This document shows, piece after piece, positions 12,501 to 23,964 of a stretch of DNA of 64,000 bases; the stretch's first letter is position 1; every line of letters begins with the position of its first letter. Made by a program: the position numbers and the translations under genes. The notes under the pieces are model-generated. The model had not been told where the DNA came from, ran no database searches, and saw only the letters and a program-made list of their open reading frames with translations. This stretch comes from Cantharellus purpuraceus (taxonomy: Eukaryota > Basidiomycota > Agaricomycetes > Cantharellales > Hydnaceae): contig JALBUN010000004.1 in NCBI GenBank assembly GCA_025174535.1, positions 806,001 to 870,000 of the forward strand. Reading direction: 5' to 3'.

Positions 12501-14108
12501 CGCTGGATGGGATCATGAGCGATCCCACTCAGCATTGTGAAACGGCTGTGCTCATCTAAACCAAATCGTTCACCCATCCACGGGAAAAAGTGAGTCAAAC
12601 TGTAGTGACGACCTTGGACTCCCTTAGGAATGCCTGTGCTGCCACTGGTAAAAGATAGTGTGCCTATGCTGTCCGGACCAAGGACGACATTGGGGTCTGT
12701 GTCTTTGAGTTTCTGGCAACTTTTGAGGACATCTTCGTCCGAAACGTTGACGCCCCCCCGAATAGACCCATCTGGAGTTAATTCAAGAGCCGGAACCTCA
12801 GTCCGGATCATCAACTCCTCTGTGAGGAATTCCCTAACGGAAGGATGGATATTCCCTGCTCCACGAAGGACGACAAGTCCACGAGGTTGTGCGACACGCA
12901 AGTACATAGTTTGACGTGATGGAGGATAAGCGGGATCTACTCAAGAAGGTTTTCCATAAGTATGAAATATCACCGACACGAGCCAGCGCACCGATGACAG
13001 AAAATGTTGCTCCTGCCTTCAAAATAGCCATGACAGCGACAACGAGCTCCACGCTTCGATAAGCATAAACCATGACAACTTCTTCACGTTGCACACCGCC
13101 CATGAGAAGATGATGTGCTAAGACATTGGACGCCTGAAGGATATTGACGTAGGTGAAGCTAACACGCTCTTGTTGAGAGTTGTTCGCCAAGTCTGCGCTC
13201 CCTGATAGAGGAGCAGGTAGCGACTGTACGACACAAACCCTATCCGGGAACTGGCGGGCATTCCGAGAGAAAACATCTGTGATTGCTCCCTTCCAATCGC
13301 ACCAGTGGAGATCAGCAGTTGGGTCGGGTAAAACAGCCCTCTGAGCATGTGTAAGGAGAGATACTGTCCCCACAGGTTGCAGGGGATTGCGAGCCATGAC
13401 CTGTAATAATACCGAAAGTTGCTCGATGATGCATGCCATGCGGGCTGATGTGAATAGCAAGGAGTTGTATAGGATGCGAAGAGATATGTGTGGCGCTAAC
13501 GAATCTCTTGTTGATCTAGGAGGTCGGGTCACAAATACCGTGAGGTCAGACGTTAACGACGTTGACCGAGTGAAATTTTCGTTGTATTCATCTGTCTCGT
13601 CAAAGAAACGCACCCGAAATAAGGGGCGAGATCCTTCCACAGAGTTGGCGTCCTTGTCTTTCCCCAATGCCTGCACGACTTTTTCAAAGGGAACTGCTTC
13701 CCCTTCTGCCTCTGCCACAACGGTTTGTACACGACGCACGACAGTCCAAAAGGGCTCCGTGGGTTCCAGAAAAATCCGTAATAACAAAGGCTCTTTGATA
13801 GTCGCCGAAGAAGAAGCGATAATCAAGTCATTGTCGCCAGTAAACCGATGGAGCAACACAGCAAATGCAGACAACAATAAATGAAATGCAGTAGGGCGTT
13901 TCACATAATCGTTTTCATTGGTGGACTGGCTCTCATCCTCGAAAAGAGCCAACTTTAGAAGGCTGAGAGATGTCTGCTCTACAAGATCAACCTGGTAGGC
14001 GGTCTCGACAAGCTTGTTGGATGATGGTCTAGGATAATCGGTCGGCAGTGAGATAGAGGGTAAATTCTGAAGTTTAGATAGCACTCTGGAGAGTTTGTCA
14101 GGGGCCAT
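9538..14108 (-). CDS. LYS2: alpha-aminoadipate reductase, large subunit (LYS2)
   Basis: Reduces alpha-aminoadipate to the semialdehyde in fungal lysine synthesis: ATP-dependent adenylation, transfer to a carrier thioester, then NADPH reduction. Order seen: condensation-like N-terminus ([20 protein letters not shown]), adenylation domain with [16 protein letters not shown] and [15 protein letters not shown] and the late TGDLGRF / GFRIELGEI motifs, a carrier domain with [14 protein letters not shown] (the Ser, near 11185, receives phosphopantetheine from Lys5), then a reductase domain opening with [14 protein letters not shown] and a YGQTKWVSE active-site block. Several short introns interrupt the frame (near 10120-10176, 11370-11420, 12480 and 12910). 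Length fits the usual roughly 1,400 residues. The ATG is at 14106-14108 and the stop at 9538. All key motifs are intact, so it should be active. Confidence 0.96.
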
Positions 14109-14244
14109 AAGTACGACTGAAATTGAAATTTAGACGCGGATACCGATTTTTCGCGTTGACCACGTACAATTCTGGACGCGTCCATACGCGCCCACTGCAT
14201 CTCACTTAGCTTCAGCGACTACTTATGATCCAATATAGTCATCC

Positions 14245-14276
14245 TTAAGCATAAGCTTAAGCATAAGCTTAAGCAT
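14245..14276. repeat. 12-bp tandem repeat upstream of LYS2
   Basis: The unit ttaagcataagc occurs 2.7 times without a mismatch. Because the unit contains AAGCTT and TTAA, the tract is rich in short palindromes. It lies about 140 bp upstream of the LYS2 ATG, so it could be a promoter element or a simple-sequence tract. Confidence 0.7.
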
Positions 14277-14491
14277 TAGAACCTGCTGAAATGTCGCCGC
14301 TGTGTCTTCCATTACAGTAAGAGTTGCAAACTCTAATTCAAGGTCTATGGCTTCAATTTACCGTAACAAGGCCCATCAGCGGGTATAGATCCACTAAGCA
14401 GAAGGCATAGAAGAAAATAAAGATAGACAGAATAAATTTCAAAGAATGAAAAGTGACAAGGATCCAAGTCTTATGCACAGAGGCTCGTGTA

Positions 14492-16204
14492 TCACCCACG
14501 GTCTGTGTGCGTGTCGCCACGGATGGCACTATCGCGAGTTCGTCCCTGGTTCGTGGCGTATGACGGCAGTGACATCTGTCTGACGGGTTGCTCGCGATCC
14601 TCAATACCGGGAGTAGGCGATGGTCTTTGCACTACATAGCCAAAAGGGAGGTTGGTATTGTATGACACATTTTGTGCCTGAAATCGCGGAGGCGTGTGAA
14701 AGGTGCTTCCGGTCTTCAGCTCGGACGTTACTCGGGATGATGGAGCTACAGACGAACCCATCGTCTCCTCTTGACTTGCTAAATTGCGCAAGGAAAAGTT
14801 GGGGTCGTATGAAGGTAGTAGAGGCGGACCCGGAGCATTAGTGCGAGTTTTGAAATTATGATGCCGAGATGAACGAAACGAAGTCTGCCGAGGTAACGAA
14901 AAAGGTGGAGTTGCAGAACCGAAGTTCGTATTTGAAAGAGAATGAGATGGGAAACTAGATCGCTGTTGAGGTGACGGTCGTTGGATGGGAGTGACCCAGT
15001 TGCGCATGTTCGACGGGTTATTGATGTCTTCGCCGTCATATTGAGTGTCTTCGTCTCCGAGAGGTAATCGTTCGAATTCCTCGATCTCTCGTTGGAGATC
15101 TTGCAGTTTCTCTTCCAACTGAGGAACCACTTCTTTCTCCAATTTGTCCTTCTTCCCCGTTACCTTCTCCAGCTTGGCACAGACACCCGTCAACTCTCCC
15201 TGCAGCTCATTCACCATCCTCCTATCCTCGTTTATCAGGCTATCCAGTTCATTGCACCTCTGTTCCGCCTCTTCTTTGATCTTGCTATGTAGAGTCTGTG
15301 CTTCTTTAGCCCGTTCGCTCAGACCAGGCAGTGTCTCCTCGATATCCTTCACCATCTGCTCGATATCTCCTGCCGCAGCACTCGCCTGTTTAACAGCTTC
15401 TTGTAGTGCAAGGACTTTTTGGCGACTCCGGTGCTCTCCCGAGGCATGCTTCTCCGAGGCTCGTCTAAGTGTTTCAATCTCACCCTTGAGTACCGATTCT
15501 GTACGTTGAGACTCGCGACGAGCTTGCTTGAGTTGCGATGTGAGATCGTCACGTTCGGATGTTAGAAGAGAAAGCTGTTTCCGCAGTTGTGCAATGCGCT
15601 CCTCCTGGGTAACTGTTCGAGGCGGCGACGATCGGACAGGTGTTGTGGGAGGAGTGAGTGTAGAGGGAGAAATAGTAGAATCAGGCACGTGAGCTATTGC
15701 ATTCGCTACAGCAAGACTCGATGTAGTTGAATCATAATCTGAATAGGAATCTGCCTGCATAAACCATACGTAGAATCACCATCACATCATAAGCCACATA
15801 CCTTGTCCTGGCTGTGTAGTGATGTCTTCAGAGACAGTGTCATCTGTAGCTACGATGACCAAGCCAATTTCATACTTCTTTCGTGGGACGAGCCCATAGA
15901 CGATCACAATAACCTCTTCTTCGTTCTCGTCGACTTGAACAACGACCCTCTGCCAATGAGTACCGTTAACCTTAACAGCAAGACCTCGGCCCAATGCATC
16001 CGAGATAGTAGGCATCCTTGTCACTTCCTCTTCCTCATCGGACTCAACCCCTATGGCAGCTAGCGCTTCGCTACGTGAGGCACCCATGGAAGACCTCAAG
16101 ATGAAGGTAACAGACACGGAGGTCACCTCCCTGACCTGAAGAGATATGCGACGAGACCATGGTCGAATCGTGTGCCATTCGGACTCGAGTTGATCATGAG
16201 CCAT
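14492..16204 (-). CDS. coiled-coil protein with fibronectin III-like N-terminus, function unknown
   Basis: I do not recognise a specific family. The N-terminal ~135 residues look like one beta-sandwich of the fibronectin III type: a SVSVTFILRS strand, an acidic ESDEEEE insert, a VNGTHWQRVVVQV strand and the closing GLVPRKKYEIGLVI turn. One intron (about 15752-15801) joins this to a second exon of about 415 residues. Its first half is a long heptad-type coiled coil (about 15060-15600, rich in E, K, Q, R and L). The rest is Ser/Pro-rich and probably disordered (RPSPQQRSSFPSHSLS), ending THTDRG. Start ATG 16202-16204; stop 14492. Such architecture is common in fungal scaffold or trafficking proteins, but no role is supported here. 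Confidence 0.8.
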
Positions 16205-16990
16205 TTAGAAGTTAGAACATCTGACTTTGAATACTCGAATATTTGAATTTCAATGATATAAACATGCAAATTTGGGGCAATACACGACCAATAATATGTT
16301 ACGAAAGATACACAAGATAATTAGTGCTATGGAATGACTCTAACCTCCCTGATGGCTTGAGCAGCTTCACTCTTAGTCCCGTTGCGCAAGTAACGCACGT
16401 GTATGAGCTCGTATGTTGCAACTCTGATGTAGTCTTCTTGAATGATGATAATTCACCCAAGCTACTGAACCAAGAGAATGTTACATGTGCCGCACATCAA
16501 GACCAAGTGAAACATACTGAAATTTAGAGTTGGTGCCTGTAAAGGAAAAAAATCCACTGTGCTCCTCAATAATAAGCAATCTATTGACCCAGGGGAGGAG
16601 GTCAAGCCCGCCAGAGTTACCTCTGCACCCGCGAAGAAAGGACCTTCACCAATAAACCTAGTCGTGAATTTTTATTGAGGCCAGCATACATAGCTACCAT
16701 ATTGACACTACATTAGAGAAGGCATCCGAATCTGAAGATCGACACACATTGGAGAGCGGCCGGTTGGCTCTCTTTATCCTGGAATGATGTTTCTTGTAAT
16801 ATGATCTAGGGGCAGGTGAACTTGAGTATAATCATAAAGTTCTTGTGGTAGAAGTGGCTTTGTGTCAGGGTAGGCTGTGCAACAGGCTCGTCAGAACTGA
16901 TGATACATATCAGAATTATGAGTATAAACATCATCTTCGAAGAACTCGTTTATGACCAACGATTCATTGATGGAACGATTCTTGTACACA
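16205..16990. other. spacer, no supported gene
   Basis: This includes the promoter of the coiled-coil gene. An open frame at 16324-16527 lacks family resemblance and plausible codon pattern, and I do not call it. No RNA gene was recognised. Confidence 0.4.
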
Positions 16991-17392
16991 ATGGCAAGCA
17001 CGAGTCCCTCGGGCGACAAATCTCTTATCCTTCAAGTTGATGTTGGGTCAAGCTCGCTCCATCAAATCAGAGTATGGAGACCTTTAAGTAAGGGTTTTCT
17101 TCCTTATACTCTAAAATAAAGATGGTTGCTGTTAGCCACCAAAAGTGTGACAATACTCATGGTAAGAAAACCCTTTCTCTTCGTTTTCTAGGTTCGCGGG
17201 AGCTTCGAGTGCTGGCATTCCCAATGGTTGGAATCTTATAATCGGGATCGAGAGTCAATCTTAGTGCAGCTGGGCACTACTGATCGATCTTATAGCGTTA
17301 TCAATCACCAACACTACAGTAATCCGGACCTGAAGCTTGAAGAGCGAGAGCAACCTGTCCGCGTAAAACCAGCTTTGTCTAGGGCAAGTTGA
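16991..17392 (+). CDS. weak candidate: small orphan gene of three exons
   Basis: A possible short gene that single-frame searches miss. Exon 1 reads MASTSPSGDKSLILQVDVGS and on to WRPL. An intron with a GTAAGG donor and a TTAG acceptor (about 17089-17136) would lead to a short exon TKSVTILM. Another splice-like pair, GTAAGA to TTTTCTAG (about 17161-17190), would lead to a 67-codon open exon (VRGSFECWHSQWLESYNRDR... to VKPALSRAS). The second intron would be only about 30 nt, shorter than the others in the window, which weakens the model. No family is recognised. It could also be a decayed gene or chance. Confidence 0.2.
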
Positions 17393-17574
17393 ATGTCGTG
17401 AGAGCTGGTGGTTGGGCTCCCCAGAAAAGCGGAGCATGTTTGCCTCTGGGGTGGACGGGCAACTTGAGTTTTGCAAGCACATGCGGTGGTAGTTTATTAT
17501 GAGTACTGGCTGCGAGTAAAAATACGGTGTAGCAGGCCGGAACTGCTATGGAATAGGAATTAAGATGACTAAAT

Positions 17575-17601
17575 AAAAAAAAAGGGGGGGGAGAGGGGGG
17601 G
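17575..17601. repeat. pure purine tract A9-G-rich
   Basis: A run of nine A is followed directly by G-runs broken by two A (all purine over 27 nt on the plus strand). It is a simple-sequence tract between genes, with potential for triplex or slipped structure. Confidence 0.7.
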
Positions 17602-17852
17602 CCGAAAATTGAACGAGCGACGGACGGGAAATGCTGAAGGAGCAAGTTGGGCGACTGTATAGAGTTCCAAGGTGCGAGGACAGGCAGGCCGTTAGAGCCG
17701 ACATCGACTCAAAGTGACGTTTATGTCGGCATTTTAATTGAAGCGAACTTGATATCTAGATGAATAGATGAACATGATCCATCAATTAACGATGCAATAG
17801 AGTTGCCCTCGAACCACATAATCTATTGAAACATTCGGCACATGACACTTAG

Positions 17853-20779
17853 CTATGCACACAAGGCCTCGAGAGCAGACGCCACGCGTGTTGGCATATG
17901 GGTAGTATCTGTGGCACCTTTCTCAAAATCAACAGGCTCTCGGGTGTCGGTGTAAAACTCAAGAAAGAGCTGTATACTACCAGATAGGCTTTTGATCTTG
18001 TCTCGCACGTCCACCCCCGGCAGAGCGCGTCGCACTATGTCCTGGTTGTCAGGATCCTCAAAGGTCAGAAGACATAGCAGAGCCGCAAGGTGGCATCTAA
18101 AAAAAACCAGCTCGGTTGCGTACTGGTAAGGTAATGAGAGTATATCAACACTCAGCCAGATGATGATAAAATCAGCACACACGGGTGAATCAGACTTCGG
18201 ATTCTTGTCAACGAAGAAAGACACAAAGCATTCAATGGCATTCAGGCGAATGGAACATCGGCATGACAGGGCACAACGTCGTCCACGTCGGCAGGATGGG
18301 TTGACCACTGTTGACAACAGCATAAACATTGCATTCCGCAAGTAGTGAGGCAGATAGATGCTTACCTGTGTCTCGAAGGATCCTTTTTGTGTCGTCAATT
18401 GCAAGTACAACATTGGACAAAAGTGCCAGAGCTAGACATTGGCGGTCCAATGAGTCATTCGTGACGGCATTATTCTCCTCAACCTCGTCTATCTCTTCCT
18501 TTCTCGTTGTCTCGCCGCGCTGTGCGAGGATCTCACATACCAGGAAAGGGAGAAATAAGGTATCCGCGATTAGATGATTGCACCATTCTGCGCTCAAATG
18601 TGAAAGGTTGATGAGTACCCTGAGGCTAGTCTCGATGCATTGAGCTGCAACGAGGGTATTTCAATACCCAAAGTCGAGGATCTACAAACTTCCAAATGCT
18701 TACTAGTATGATGCTGCTTGTGCTCCGAATCTAGAAGGCAAAGCACAACACAATGTGTAACCAACCCTGTAGACAGGTTGGCCCGTTCTGCATTTAGGTG
18801 TTCTGGGACGAGGGCCGGTGACCGTGAACCAATGAGAAAGGAATCGACGATTCTGAGGCAATTATCGATATGCTCTAGGTCAGGTATATCGTCTGTGTTC
18901 GAGGGCAGTAGCGCCATGCCCGATGTGTATGCATCGAGTCGGGGACGAAGCTGTGCCAACTCTGTTAAAAGGGACTGGAGCACAATGGGAAGCGTTTGGC
19001 TCGGGTAGGACGAGGCCGATATGCGTGATAGTGCATAAGACGCCAGGAGTCGGATAGAAGGCTATAGAACACAAATCGGTTACAGTCACTGTTATCCTCG
19101 TAAGGGATAGTGACTTACAGCAGACGCTACTAATAAGTCAGACTTGTTCACAATAATGTTACGAAGATTTGAGAGCTGTTCTGCATATCATCAACATATA
19201 CCTCACCAAGTAAGGCTATGTGACTGACAGCGGTTCTTTCTGTCTTTCTCAAGCTCGCTTTAGAAGGATCATCGACCAAAGTCAGTCTGTCAACTTCTCT
19301 TCGAGTCTGAAGGAGCCGTAGCACCATGTCGAAAAAACCATCCTTGTGGCCGAGGTCGTCCACCTCTCGCTTATCACGCGCTACTAGTGCAATAAAGAAG
19401 GCCAGATAAGGGTCGAGGCGCTACATTAAGGCTGAGCCCTCACACAGATGAAGAAATTCAATTCATACCGTATCGCTGCTTTTGTCAGCCTGACTCATTG
19501 CATCCCAGGCATGACTGATAAAATCCGCTGCCTTTGCCTTGCGTACAAATTCGGGATCACACATCTTCAGCACGATCTCCGCAGCACTAATAAAAACTTC
19601 ATTAGAAGGCCTAGAGGCTAAACAAATCAATTATGCACACCTGCTACGTCGGACGCTCGCTGCCATACTAGGGTCTTCTAGACCTTCGAAGAGATACCCG
19701 ACCTCATCAAGAAAACGGCGGGATTCGCCTTTCGACCGCAGCTCAGTTATGCTCATGAGGTCGTTAGTGACACCTGGGATATGAAGGGGATCGTCCTATA
19801 GTATTCTATACTAAGAAAGTAAACGACAGTGCCGTGTGTATTTATGCGCACCTCCGAGTGATCAACGCCCCATCTGGTTCGTAGGTCTGTGTAGCTTTCT
19901 CTGACGCCATCGTCAGGCTCTAATATCGGGTCATCAATCTCATTGATTTGAGAACTAGTAGAGGAGAGCTCCCGGGATGCAATATCGGCAGGAAGGGGGA
20001 CAAGGAAGGAGCGAGACTGTGAGTATGTGCGAAGATGTGACTTGGCAATGGCAGTTGAGGGCGAAGGGGAGGGTGGGGAAGGTGGCCGCGGAGTGGATTG
20101 TTGAAAAGTAGGTATAACACTGGGCAAAGACAGAGTTGGGGCGATGGCTGTACGAGGGGAGGATTGAGAAGAGGAGGGAGAGGTCAACGAAGGTTCGGTG
20201 CGCGACCGCACAAGCATGCGCTTTGTGATGGACTTTCCAGGCGATGGGAGAGAATGAGGGGAGAACTGTGGAAGGGGCGCGAATATACCAGAGAGGTCCT
20301 TAGGCATCTGGGACGGGGTAACTGTGGTTTTGTTAGCGATAGCAGCGGCAGGACTGGGGGAACGCGTCGGCGTGTTAGGACGAGTCGAGACTAAGGCAGC
20401 AGGATTATCGACCGAGATGTCAGACGGCATAGTGAACATAAGTGTGGTACAAACCTGCAGCAATCGGTGGCGAAACATCTTTAGTTTTGGACTTGGAGGT
20501 ATAAGTACGACTGGGCGTCCTATGAGGTGACACTGATACAAGACTAACGGAAGCCTGAGAGGCAGTATGGGGTGAGACTGTGTTGATTGTACTGTTGGCG
20601 TCTGTGTGTTTAGTGTCCATAGACGTGAGATCCTTAAATTGGGGATGCGGGTGTTTCAAGGATTCCTCCTCCATGAGCTTCCGGCGCTTTGGAAGGGGCT
20701 CGATGCTGGTATGAGATTTTTGGCTCTTTGTAGACGATTTTTTTCCATACTGCACTAGCTTGCTGGTTGGCGGACTCAT
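17853..20779 (-). CDS. WPL1: WAPL cohesin-release factor (Wpl1/Rad61)
   Basis: Opens the Smc3-kleisin gate of cohesin together with Pds5. The N-terminal third (about 19860-20779) is Ser/Pro/Thr-rich and basic, as usual for WAPL tails, with KRRK-type nuclear signals (PLPKRRKL). The conserved WAPL domain starts near 19790: SITELRSKGESRRFLDEVGY, then LFEGLEDPSMAASVRRSSA and FVRKAKAADFISHAWDAM. Downstream exons continue as HEAT-like helices to the C-terminal FEDPDNQDIVRRALPGV and VASALEALCA stop at 17853. At least seven short introns are needed. The start ATG (20777-20779) begins MSPPTSKLVQYGKKSS. Only 124 bp separate it from the divergent BIR1. A partner gene, PDS5, lies about 40 kb away in the same window. 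Confidence 0.9.
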
Positions 20780-20903
20780 TATAGTCGCAGACGAAACGCG
20801 CTACTGTCACAAGTGTCACACGTCACTGGACGTGTTTTACAATCGACGAGCTACATTCAAGTTGTCATCTCCAGCACCATATACGCGCGTGTGATACGTC
20901 GTA
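20780..20903. promoter_or_regulatory. WAPL / BIR1 divergent promoter with ACGCG elements
   Basis: The 124-bp spacer contains ACGCGC at 20796-20801 (in the context GACGAAACGCGC) and ACGCGCGT at 20883-20890. These resemble the MluI cell-cycle box (core ACGCGT) bound by MBF-type factors at G1/S. Direct repeats of GTGTCAC/GTCAC also occur near 20808-20825. Binding is inferred, not shown. Confidence 0.5.
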
Positions 20904-22792
20904 ATGCAGTCGTACAATGCACGATTTACCTCGTTTACCACGCAACTTCGCTCAAAGTCGTCCTCCAAAGGCACTTCAGATTTTAGATGGCCTCATCCAG
21001 CCTCGTTTCTCGCTACACCTGCTTCCCTCGCGTCTGCGGGTTTCTATTTCAACCCCTCTTCTGAAACACCCGATGCCGTCTCCTGTTTTATTTGTGACAA
21101 AGGCCTCGCTCACTGGGATCCAGAGGATGACCCTGTGGAGATTCATTTACAGAAGCGCCCCGATTGTCCATGGGCCATGCTCAAGTGTGTGACAGACATT
21201 AATGACAACGGAAGGTCTGATTCTATATTATGCCGCTCAAGTCCACGATGTTTAATCTCCAGTTCACACGCTCTTCAGTCTCAAGGTCACCTCATCCTCT
21301 CGTCTCCCATTATCCCGTGCCATGGAGAAAGCTCGTCTCGCGACCTTCGGTCCGCATGGAAAGAAATGGTGGCCACATGATGCCAAGAACAAAGGTCCTA
21401 CCTCGAAAATGGCGTGTACACATTCCCCACACCTCAACTCACAACCTCTCATTCACTCTTTAGATGGCAAAAGCAGGGTTCGTTTATTCCCCCGTAGATG
21501 ACAAAGATGACACTTGTACGTGCATCTATTGTGGCATAGAGCTAGCCGGATGGGAACCTGAAGACGACCCCATGTATGTCAATTTTACACTTGAAGCATT
21601 ATGTTCCATAATCGAGAAACACTGCAGGGAAGAGCACCGCAGCCGTCAAGCCAAGACAGGCCCCTGCCCGTTCTTCACGAGTTCAAGCGTCGTCTTGGAA
21701 TCAAGCCGGCGTGTCCGCTCCAAGTCCAAACCAGCTCCCGTTTCTCCCGTCGCTTCCTCTTCAGACCAAGAATACCGTACTCGTGAAGCTAGATCATCCG
21801 CGCGGTCTTCAAATAACAAAGCATCCGGAAGCAATGCCAAGTCTAAATCGACAAAAACTTCGAAAAAAGCACCAAAGGCAAAGGCAATAGAGGAGGAGGT
21901 CGTCACGGAGTATCGTATTGCATTGGATGCGGATGAAGATGCTCCACCCAAGCCTCGTCCAAGACCTCGACGTGCTAGTTCTCGTTCTCGTTCTCGTTCT
22001 CGCTCTACCAGTTCTTCTACCCGGTCTCGTTCCCGGGCTTCTTCAACTAGAAGTACAACTACAGAAGATATCACTGTTGACTTACGCTCGATGTCACCCG
22101 CTCCTGTGTCAAAGAAGAAGCCTCAATCCAAGGATTTCCAAAGTCCAGATATACCCTTGGCTGCAGCACCAGCACCTCAGGCGATATCCGAATCCTCCCA
22201 ACATTTAAAGCACATACCCTCGATCCCCTTGGCATCGGAAGCAGTATCACACACTCCATCGAACTCTTTCGAAAGTTCTGAGGACGAAGAACTTGCGCGT
22301 GAAGAGCAGGCACTAGAAGAGCAGGCTCGTCAACTCATGCTGGCAGACACGACACTCCAACTTGATGCTAGTCTGCCGCATGTGGCCAAAGATTCTATTG
22401 CCAAATCACATGACGAGGTTGCGCCAGACGCCTCATTCCGGAATTCACACAAAGCACCCACTACACGTGGTAAGGATAAGGCCAAGGCGTCCCCAGTCGA
22501 AAATTCTATGATCAACAATACAGTTAGTCCTTCTACGGTTACGCCATCGACACCTCCCCGCCCGGAAACTACAACTAAAACTGCACTTACTTCCGTTGTA
22601 AAATTCCCACAACTTCTTCCTGACGGAACCATTACCACTTTGACGGAGTCCGAGCGAGCTATGACGGTTGAACAGTGGATTCGTCATGAAATGGACCGGC
22701 AGTACGAGCGGCTACAGTCTGATGGTCAACAGAAAATTGACGCTTTTAAAGCTCGCGCGATTGAAGTGGCGAGACAAATTGAACGTTTGTAG
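20904..22792 (+). CDS. BIR1: Bir1/survivin-type protein with two BIR domains
   Basis: Chromosomal passenger complex subunit that targets Aurora kinase to centromeres. BIR1 shows FRWPHPASFLATPASLASAG, CFICDKGLAHWDPEDDP and H...C spacing. The second repeat shows KKWWPHDAK, CIYCGIELAGWEPEDDPM, then EEHRSRQ and CPFF. Both keep the CxxC...H...C zinc set. The BIR2 domain is cut by an intron with GTATGT donor (about 21574-21626). The intron just before KAGFVYSP (acceptor near 21463) is not settled: no simple GT-AG pair keeps the expected frame perfectly, so a GC-AG or shifted acceptor is possible. After the BIRs comes a long low-complexity region with an RS dipeptide run (about 21980-22060), acidic patches (ESSEDEE) and a C-terminal helix (MTVEQWIRHEMDRQYERL). 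Stop TAG at 22790-22792. This two-BIR plus long tail layout matches yeast Bir1, not animal survivin. Confidence 0.92.
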
Positions 22793-23088
22793 TCTTGACG
22801 CACAGATGTGTTTGTTATAGCACTAGTATTAGAGTCACCGCAGATCATCTTGTGCCGGACAACTGGTCTACTACCATATGGCATAATTAGAGAACATTGT
22901 CAAGCCTCACAGGTTTGATGGGGGCAGATCGTTGAATATAAGGCATCGAAGGCTTGTTTGCTAGATGTTTGACCAAGCGTACAACACTTAACCGGGAGAC
23001 GGGACCAGGCACATGGAAACGCATATCATAAGGCATTCCGATACATGCCAAAAGAGGAGCATACACATGGAACTCTGGAACTCCCCAA
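22793..23088. other. convergent spacer BIR1 / eL42
   Basis: The 296 bp between stop codons contains both 3' ends. No other gene is visible. Confidence 0.5.
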
Positions 23089-23685
23089 TTACTGTGGTGT
23101 TGTGATCGTCGATAACAATTCCGGACACGAGGGATTGTGTGACTTACGAAAACAAGAGCAGCACCCTTGGTCTTTTTGTCTCCTCCGAGCTCGAAACTGA
23201 ATTATTGTGCTGAGCGAAATTGAGGCCAAAGGATGATATGGAATATACACACTGCTTGCACCGTTTCAGAGGGAGCTGATGCTTGTATTTGCACACGGTG
23301 CATTCCAACCGTAATACAACCTTCTTGGTCGTTTTTGCCTGTTAAACGTATATATCATTAGCCATTTCGTCGACTGGACCACGACTCTCACCTTCTTGCG
23401 GAACACGGGCTTTGTCTGACCTCCATAGCCTGATTGTTTGCGGTCGTAACGGCGTTTGCCTTGTGCACAGATTGAATCCTTCCCCTTCTTATATTGCGTA
23501 ACTTTGTGAGGCCTATGAATTGGAAGTTAGAATATCATCAAACCCAAGCCACCGCGAAACCTACGTGTGCTTCTTGCACTGTTTGCCTTTGCAGTATGTC
23601 CGACGAGTTCTGTTATGGGATGAGCTCCTTACAGAAGATGTAGAAATTATGATGCAGAATGATCCTACTTGGGGATGTTGACCAT
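23089..23685 (-). CDS. RPL42: 60S ribosomal protein eL42 (RPL44/RPL36A)
   Basis: Five coding exons were assembled by eye. Exon 1 is just 17 nt (MVNIP plus part of K, 23669-23685). Then come [15 protein letters not shown], then [20 protein letters not shown] through [12 protein letters not shown], then [20 protein letters not shown] through KRCK, then [16 protein letters not shown]. Zinc cysteines are present as CKGKQC and CTVC. The coding frame ends at a GTAAGT donor right after the terminal Phe. The next exon begins with TAA (23089-23091), so the final exon contributes only the stop codon. Residue 56 is proline in TKPVF, the form associated with cycloheximide sensitivity in yeasts, whereas glutamine there gives resistance. 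The exons are too short to appear as long open frames. Confidence 0.95.
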
Positions 23686-23964
23686 GACGTTCTTGAGGCG
23701 TATTCAACGCGAAGCTTGGAGAAACAGAGATGTATAGCTGCTTACAAAGCAGCGCGGAGTTTCAATGACTCATACAAGCTCACACATCGATTCCACCTTG
23801 GTACGAGACTCGGAGCTATACGAGAGAATTCACGTGTTCTCACTTCATTTAATACACCAACCCAACCAGTTTGGACTTCTTATCGATTAGCGTAAGCAGA
23901 AATCCTGACCTAACCGCAGCTCTGCATATTCCTGCATTTATTTTATATAGTAGTTTACATGACC

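Noticed and set aside
13387..13884. 165-codon plus-strand open frame
   Set aside because: It lies wholly antisense to conserved LYS2 coding sequence and has no family pattern; a shadow frame.
16324..16527. 67-codon plus-strand open frame
   Set aside because: No conservation signal, no splice context and no neighbour that supports it.
21646..22074. 142-codon minus-strand frame rich in R/E
   Set aside because: Antisense of the BIR1 RS-repeat region; composition explained by the repeat.
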